Source: CAYNFH01 sp964396385
GTDB taxonomy: Bacteria > Armatimonadota > Chthonomonadetes > Chthonomonadales > CAJBBX01
Direction: 5' to 3'
DNA length: 26,808 nt
NCBI GenBank assembly: GCA_964396385.1
Contig: CAYNFH010000070.1
Span: forward strand, 1 to 26,808
Part shown: in pieces, positions 23,063-26,808 of the stretch
How positions within the stretch are numbered: the stretch's first letter is position 1
Layout of the letters: every line of letters begins with the position of its first letter
Made by a program: the position numbers and the translations under genes
Notes under the pieces: model-generated
What the model saw: only the letters and a program-made list of their open reading frames with translations
Told to the model about the DNA's origin: nothing
The model's database searches: none

Positions 23063-24070
23063 ATGAGACCTAGAATACTCTGCGCGATACCGGAGATGAC
23101 GTACCGGCGGATCATGTCCCCGGATCTGGAGGGGTGGCTGCGGAGCCTGGGCGACGTGACGTTCTGCAAGGAACCGCGCTCGCTGACGGAAGACGCCTAC
23201 TCCGCCCTCTGGGAGCAGACGGACGCCGTCTTGACGGGATGGGGCGTGCGCCCTCCGACGGTCGAGACTCTGGAGCGCGCGAGGGACCTCAAGATCATCT
23301 GTCACACGGCGGGGTCGGTCCGGATGATCCCACGGAGGGCGCTGGAGCTCGGCATTATCGTGACCACGGCGAGGCCCGCCATCGCGCGAACCGTGGCGGA
23401 GTTCTGCCTGCTGAACGCCATGTTCTTGCTGCGCCGCTACCGCTACTACACCTCCTCGGACGGCTCGGTGCAGAGCTTCTATTCGCCCAAGGGCGCCGCG
23501 CCCGCCTCGGAGACTTTGTACGGCCAGACCGTGGGGCTGGTGGGCTACGGGACAATCGCGCGCATCTTTCGGCGGCTGCTGGCCCCATTCGGCTGCCGTG
23601 TGCTCATATACGACCCCCACCTGACGGTGGACAGCGTGGTAGGGGAGGACGTGGAGCACGTAGACCTCCACCGGCTGCTGAACGAGTCGCGCATTGTATC
23701 GCTCCATGCCCCCGACATCCCGGAAACTCGGGGCATGATCGGCGCCCGCGAGCTCTCGCTGCTTCAGGAGGGCGCGGTGTTCCTGAACTCCGCGCGCGGC
23801 AGGCTGGTGGATACAGATGCCCTTACTGAGGCACTCCGCACCGGCCGCTTTTACGCGGCCATCGACGTCACAGAGCCGGAGCCGCTCCCGGAGGATCACC
23901 CGCTTCGCTCCATGCCCAACGTCCTCTTCACGCCTCACATTGCGGGCCCCACGTCGGACGAGCTTCCAGAGCTTCCACGTACGGCCCTGGCGGACCTGGA
24001 GCGAGTACTCAACGGGCAGCCGCCTCTCTACGCCATGACCATCGAGAGCTACGACCTGATGAGCTACTGA
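23063..24070 (+). CDS. D-2-hydroxyacid dehydrogenase family protein
   Basis: 335 residues from the ATG at 23063; the ribosome site is weak, and the frame upstream (to 22940) runs back into the terminator. NAD-binding motif GLVGYGTIARIF at about 158-169 with the acidic IYDPH after strand 2. Catalytic Arg in LNSARGRLVD (~245), Glu of the TEPEP segment (~273) and His in TPHIAG (~292) are all present. SLHAPDIPETRGMI also matches the family. It reduces a 2-keto acid or oxidises a D-2-hydroxyacid; the substrate (phosphoglycerate, glyoxylate or other) is not decided. No ACT domain, so it is not a regulatory serA type. It runs convergent with rplA. Confidence 0.9.
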   Translation: MRPRILCAIPEMTYRRIMSPDLEGWLRSLGDVTFCKEPRSLTEDAYSALWEQTDAVLTGWGVRPPTVETLERARDLKIICHTAGSVRMIPRRALELGIIVTTARPAIARTVAEFCLLNAMFLLRRYRYYTSSDGSVQSFYSPKGAAPASETLYGQTVGLVGYGTIARIFRRLLAPFGCRVLIYDPHLTVDSVVGEDVEHVDLHRLLNESRIVSLHAPDIPETRGMIGARELSLLQEGAVFLNSARGRLVDTDALTEALRTGRFYAAIDVTEPEPLPEDHPLRSMPNVLFTPHIAGPTSDELPELPRTALADLERVLNGQPPLYAMTIESYDLMSY

Positions 24071-24128
24071 TCCGTGAAACGGAGCAACGGCACGTGCGCA
24101 CGGACCAAGGTCCTCGGCTGCCCGATGG

Positions 24129-24896
24129 CTAGTGGAGGCGCTCCGCCGCCTTCTGGGTGGTGACCGTGTCCACCGACACGCTGGGCCCCATGCTGGACGC
24201 GAGGCTGATCTTCTTCAGGTACCGGCCGCGCGCCGCCTGGGGCTTGGCCTTGATGAGCGCGTTCAAGATGGTGAGATAGTTGGTGCGCAGGTTCTCCACG
24301 GGGAAGCTGGCCTTCCCGATAGGCGCGTGGATAATTCCCGCCTTCTCCACGCGGTATTCCGCGCGGGTAGCGCCCTTGATGTCGCGCACCACCTGCCCGA
24401 TGTTGGGCGAGACGGTGCCTGCCTTGGGGTTCGGCATCTTCTGCTTCAGGATGCTTCCCAGGCGGCCCACCAGCGGCATCATGTCCGGCGTGGCGACGAG
24501 CAGGTCGAACTGCGTCCACCCGTCCCAGCCCTTCTGGATGCGATCGATCAGGTCTTCTGCGCCCACTTCGTCGGCGCCCGCTGCCCGTGCCTCTTCCGCC
24601 TTGTCGCCGCGGGCAAAGACTGCCACCTTCCGGCTCTTGCCCGTTCCGAACGGGAGGTTGACCGTGCCACGGACCATCTGGTCCCCGTGGCGGGGGTCTA
24701 CGCCCAGGTTGACCGCTACCTCGATGGTCTCGTCGAACTTGGCTGTGGCGAGCTCCTTGACCCTGGTCAGCGCCTGATCGAACTCGAGGACCTCGTTGGG
24801 GTTCACCTGCCTGGCCAGCGCGTTGTAGCGCTGGCTGTGCTTGGCGCGGCCGCTGCGCGACTTGCGCCGCTCATGTGTGGATAGCTTTGCTGGCAT
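24129..24896 (-). CDS. rplA: ribosomal protein L1
   Basis: 255 residues, full length. L1 of the 50S stalk, and in many bacteria a repressor of its own mRNA. Recognisable parts are ETIEVAVNLGVDPRHGDQMV, RGTVNLPFGTGK, VATPDMMPLVGRLG, MPNPKAGTV and IHAPIGKASF. A somewhat long N-terminus (KLSTHERRKSRSGRAKHSQR) precedes the usual start. ATG at 24896; the AAGGA ribosome site overlaps the stop codon of rplK (24902), so the two are coupled. The usual next genes, rplJ and rplL, do not follow; instead a convergent dehydrogenase ends at 24070. Confidence 0.96.
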   Translation of the reverse strand: MPAKLSTHERRKSRSGRAKHSQRYNALARQVNPNEVLEFDQALTRVKELATAKFDETIEVAVNLGVDPRHGDQMVRGTVNLPFGTGKSRKVAVFARGDKAEEARAAGADEVGAEDLIDRIQKGWDGWTQFDLLVATPDMMPLVGRLGSILKQKMPNPKAGTVSPNIGQVVRDIKGATRAEYRVEKAGIIHAPIGKASFPVENLRTNYLTILNALIKAKPQAARGRYLKKISLASSMGPSVSVDTVTTQKAAERLH

Positions 24897-24901
24897 TCTC
24901 T

Positions 24902-25327
24902 CTATCCTTCTATCGTAACGCCCATTGAGCGGGCGGTTCCTTCGATGACCTTCATCGCAGCTTCGATGTCGTTCGCATTCAGGTCCGGCATCTTGGTCTC
25001 GGCGATAGTTTTTACCTGGGCGCGGGTCAGCTTGCCAACCTTGGTCCGGTTAGGCGTGCCCGATCCCTTGTCCGTACCGGCAGCCTTCTTGATGAGATCG
25101 GCCGCGGGCGGGGTCTTGGTGACAAACGTGAATGAGCGGTCTTCGAAGATGGTGATCTCGACGGGCACAATGCTTCCGACCTGAGAGGCCGTCCGCTCGT
25201 TGTAGCCCTTGATGAACTCCATCATGTTGATGCCGTAGGGACCAAGCGTGGAGCCGACCGGCGGAGCGGGAGTCGCTTTGCCGGCCGGAATCTGCAGCTT
25301 GACCACGGCCGTTACTTTCTTTGCCAC
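24902..25327 (-). CDS. rplK: ribosomal protein L11
   Basis: 141 residues, normal length. It starts at a GTG (25327) with CAGGAG 7 bases before it, giving VAKKVTAVVKLQIPAGKATP. Other matches are PPVGSTLGPYGINMMEF, FVTKTPPAADLIKKAAG, and MPDLNANDIEAAMKVIEGTARSMGV. The longer frame to 25408 is translation of the repeat at 25343-25417. It binds the GTPase-associated centre of 23S rRNA. It follows nusG and precedes rplA, the common arrangement. Confidence 0.97.
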   Translation of the reverse strand: MAKKVTAVVKLQIPAGKATPAPPVGSTLGPYGINMMEFIKGYNERTASQVGSIVPVEITIFEDRSFTFVTKTPPAADLIKKAAGTDKGSGTPNRTKVGKLTRAQVKTIAETKMPDLNANDIEAAMKVIEGTARSMGVTIEG

Positions 25328-25342
25328 GGAATACTCCTGAAT

Positions 25343-25417
25343 GGGAGTATGGGTGTGTGGGAGTGTGGGAGTGTGGGAGAGGTTGCCCCCACACACCCAT
25401 ACGCCCATACTCCCACA
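25343..25417. repeat. octad repeat with inverted arms between nusG and rplK
   Basis: Same family as 6474-6557: GGGAGTGT-type units (25343-25379) and the inverse (25387-25417). The long imperfect hairpin would lie in the mRNA leader of rplK in an essential operon. Confidence 0.8.
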
Positions 25418-25954
25418 CTAGGTTGCTTTCTCCACCTGCGTAAAGTCGAGCTCCACGGGGGTCTCGCGGCCGAAGATGGAGATGAGGACGCGGAGCTTCT
25501 CTTTGTCCGCGTTTACGTCCTCGATCTTCCCTTCCAGCCCGGAGAACGGCCCGGAGACTACGCGGATAAGGTCCCCTTTGCTCCNNNNNNNNNNCTGGAC
25601 CTTTGGACGCTGAGCCACGCCCTCTTCCGACTGGAGGATGGCCTGGACCTCTCTATCCTGAAGGGGGACGGGCTTATTTCCGGAGCTGACAAAGCCCGTG
25701 ACGCCGGTAGTCGACTTGACGAGGTACCAGGTGGTATCGTCCAGGACCATTTCAATAAGGACATAGCCCGGGAAGACCTTTTTCTTGACCTCCTGCCGCT
25801 TACCCGCCCGCGTCCGCACTTCGGTCTCGGTAGGCACCTTGATGTCGAATATCTTGTCGCGCAAGTTCATGGACTCGGCGCGACGAAGGATATTCGTCAT
25901 CACCTTGTTCTCGTGGCCGGAGTAGGTGTGGACTGCGTACCAGTGTTTCTGCAT
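25418..25954 (-). CDS. nusG: transcription antitermination/termination factor NusG (with assembly gap)
   Basis: About 178 residues plus unknown. The N-terminal NGN domain is clear (WYAVHTYSGHENKV, VFPGYVLIEM, WYLVKSTTGVTGFV) and the C-terminal KOW domain begins at KGDLIRVVSGPFSGLEG. Ten N (25585-25594) stand where family members have a short linker, e.g. 'VSFEKGD'. The true gap length is unknown; the frame is preserved on both sides in the given sequence. ATG at 25954, with a weak CAAGAAG. NusG couples RNA polymerase with Rho and the ribosome. Third-to-last gene of the block read from tuf. Confidence 0.93.
   Translation of the reverse strand: MQKHWYAVHTYSGHENKVMTNILRRAESMNLRDKIFDIKVPTETEVRTRAGKRQEVKKKVFPGYVLIEMVLDDTTWYLVKSTTGVTGFVSSGNKPVPLQDREVQAILQSEEGVAQRPKVQXXXXSKGDLIRVVSGPFSGLEGKIEDVNADKEKLRVLISIFGRETPVELDFTQVEKAT
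25585..25594. other. assembly gap (10 N) in nusG
   Basis: Ten N in the linker between the NGN and KOW domains. Length is likely nominal. Confidence 0.95.
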
Positions 25955-26040
25955 CTTCTTGGATTCGTGTGCGAGCGAGCGCTGGAGGGGTAGGACCGGC
26001 GAAACAGCGCCGGGCAGCTCGCTCCCGGCGCCAGCTATCT

Positions 26041-26301
26041 TTACTTGAGAAGCTGGAACTTGGTCGTCAGCCAGGTCAATAGATAGTCAATAACGCCGAT
26101 GTATACCGCTACGGCGATGATAACGGCGAGGACCACCATTGTGAGCCGCCAGGCCTCCTGCGGCGTAGGCCAAGTAGTCTTCTGCAGCTCTACCCACACT
26201 TCGCGCATGAACCCCCGGCTTCGAGACAGAGTGGGGGGCGTGCTGTCGCTCGGTGCTGCTGCCATTGGTTTCCTCACTTTGGTTTGCGGCCCGACAGCCA
26301 T
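26041..26301 (-). CDS. secE: preprotein translocase subunit SecE
   Basis: 86 residues from the ATG at 26301, or 74 from the ATG at 26265 (GTGAGG 6 bases before it); both have a plausible ribosome site. The family pattern is 'FMREVWVELQKTTWPT..EAWR', then one membrane segment (LTMVVLAVIIAVAVYIGVID) near the C-terminus. It is the single-spanning, bacterial short form of SecE, which clamps SecY. The N-terminal 30 residues are Ser/Pro-rich and unconserved. It lies between tRNA-Trp and nusG, as in many bacteria. Confidence 0.94.
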   Translation of the reverse strand: MAVGPQTKVRKPMAAAPSDSTPPTLSRSRGFMREVWVELQKTTWPTPQEAWRLTMVVLAVIIAVAVYIGVIDYLLTWLTTKFQLLK

Positions 26302-26363
26302 CTAACGGTACCTCAAGCACTCTCTGCGGACAGAGCCCGCATACGGGCTGCCCGGCATAAGAT

Positions 26364-26420
26364 GAAGACGGAGGACGGAGGACCGATCCGGAGTCCGTCG
26401 GTCATCCGTCACCCGTCGTG
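26364..26420. repeat. heptad repeat with inverted arms, GACGGAG type
   Basis: GAAGACGGAGGACGGAGGA units (26364-26385) followed by inverse units (GTCCGTCGGTCATCCGTCAC, 26393-26412). Related to 9904-9969. It lies between secE and tRNA-Trp. Confidence 0.65.
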
Positions 26421-26428
26421 CATCAGAA

Positions 26429-26505
26429 TGGCAGGGGTGGCAGGATTCGAACCCGCGACCTCCCACTTTGGAGGCGGGCGCACTGACCAACTGTGCTACA
26501 CCCCT
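26429..26505 (-). tRNA. tRNA-Trp (anticodon CCA)
   Basis: Acceptor AGGGGTG/CACCCCT, D arm GCAC/GTGC, anticodon stem CCCGC/GTGGG with loop CTCCAAA (anticodon CCA), T arm GCGGG/CCTGC with loop TTCGAAT, discriminator G as is usual for Trp. The CCA end is encoded. It sits between rpmG and secE, the classical place in many bacteria. Confidence 0.96.
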
Positions 26506-26529
26506 GTATCAGTAACCAGGACGCTTGAA

Positions 26530-26560
26530 GCAGGAGGCAGGTTTCGGTCCCGCCTCCCGC
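26530..26560 (-). terminator. hairpin between rpmG and tRNA-Trp, strand-specific
   Basis: A 12-bp stem (26530-26541 with 26549-26560). On the minus-strand RNA the two positions that mismatch in the other strand become G-U pairs, so the stem is complete only in the sense transcript. No T-run follows; a processing signal for the tRNA is as likely as a terminator. Confidence 0.45.
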
Positions 26561-26578
26561 TCTGCGTGCATGTGCTGC

Positions 26579-26749
26579 CTACTTTGCTTCCCGATGGAGC
26601 GTGTGCTTCCGGCAGGAAGGGGCCGGGCAGTACTTGCGCAGCTCCAGCCTGTCCGGATGCTTAACCCTGTTCTTGGACGTGGTGTACGTCCGCGACCGGC
26701 ACTCCGTGCACGCCATCGTGATGATGATGCGGTTCTCTTTGGCAGCCAT
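26579..26749 (-). CDS. rpmG: ribosomal protein L33
   Basis: 56 residues. It begins MAAKENRIIITMACTECRSR and ends RKHTLHREAK, both typical of bacterial L33. Zinc-ribbon cysteines are present (CTEC at 14-17 and a second pair), but the second pair reads C-P-A-P-S-C, a C-x4-C in place of the usual C-x2-C. ATG at 26749, four bases after the tuf stop codon, so it is cotranscribed with tuf. Too short to stand out in a simple ORF list but certain from sequence and place. Confidence 0.94.
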   Translation of the reverse strand: MAAKENRIIITMACTECRSRTYTTSKNRVKHPDRLELRKYCPAPSCRKHTLHREAK

Positions 26750-26753
26750 GGCT

Positions 26754-26808
26754 CTACTCTATGACCTTAGAGACAACCCCTGCGCCTACGGTGTGTCCAC
26801 CTTCCCGC
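26754..26808 (-). CDS. tuf: 3' end of elongation factor Tu (partial)
   Basis: The last 17 full codons read REGGHTVGAGVVSKVIE, the C-terminus of EF-Tu (usual form 'REGGRTVGAGVVTKIIE'; His replaces the common Arg). The gene runs off the right edge. It heads the block tuf-rpmG-tRNA-Trp-secE-nusG-rplK-rplA. Confidence 0.92.
   Translation of the reverse strand, partial: REGGHTVGAGVVSKVIE

Noticed and set aside
25328..25408. N-terminal extension of rplK
   Set aside because: Repeat translation again; the GTG at 25327 has CAGGAG and gives the normal 141-residue L11.

Overview
The window is a GC-rich bacterial chromosome segment. It has one 10-base assembly gap (25585-25594, inside nusG), so it is draft or metagenome-derived. 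The gene set includes RNase J beside asd-dapA, the tuf-rpmG-tRNA-Trp-secE-nusG-rplK-rplA block, GH4 and GH51-like glycosidases, a PhoPQ-related (PqaA) hydrolase and an NHL-type propeller of the 'GPDGNLYV..VKRYD' kind. Together with very many short intergenic palindromes this recalls uncultured Armatimonadota or neighbouring terrabacterial phyla. That placement is inference from gene content and style; no rRNA is present to decide it.

Layout: 1-330 holds two minus-strand tRNA genes (one cut by the edge, one tRNA-Glu), each with a good sigma70-like promoter. 588-2588 holds a secreted PqaA-type hydrolase and a small membrane protein. 2784-6412 is a tight minus-strand operon asd-dapA-rnj, in which the last two genes overlap by 4 bases. 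6563-10278 holds a Spy/CpxP-like periplasmic protein, an unrecognised helical-repeat protein, a GH4 glycosidase and a Dabb protein. 10434-12384 holds a broken small gene, a near-perfect CRP-type operator placed exactly for a class II promoter, and a divergent copper-amine-oxidase-like protein. 12575-18063 holds a secreted 12-repeat propeller, a secreted GH51-like glycosidase with an N-terminal carbohydrate-binding-like domain, and a TPR protein. 18060-22870 holds an asparaginase-II-family protein, a small unknown protein, a catalytically dead PTS Enzyme I homologue, an acyl-CoA synthetase and a 58-residue protein. 22913-24070 holds a terminator and a D-2-hydroxyacid dehydrogenase. 24129-26808 is the translation/transcription block, all on the minus strand, ending at the 3' end of tuf.

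Two repeat systems run through the window. The first is 7- or 8-base short tandem arrays, often with an inverted second arm, at about ten intergenic loci; they create false ORF extensions and in places supply real start regions (dapA, probably the gene at 7354). The second is about 27-base palindromic elements that occur between genes and also, in frame, inside two coding genes: the asparaginase homologue and the Enzyme I-like protein. In the latter, the insert lies at the place where the phospho-histidine loop of the family should be. I consider these in-frame repeat insertions, the dead Enzyme I homologue, and the operator-driven amine-oxidase-like gene with an altered cofactor motif the most interesting content. 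I saw no phage, transposase or CRISPR array.
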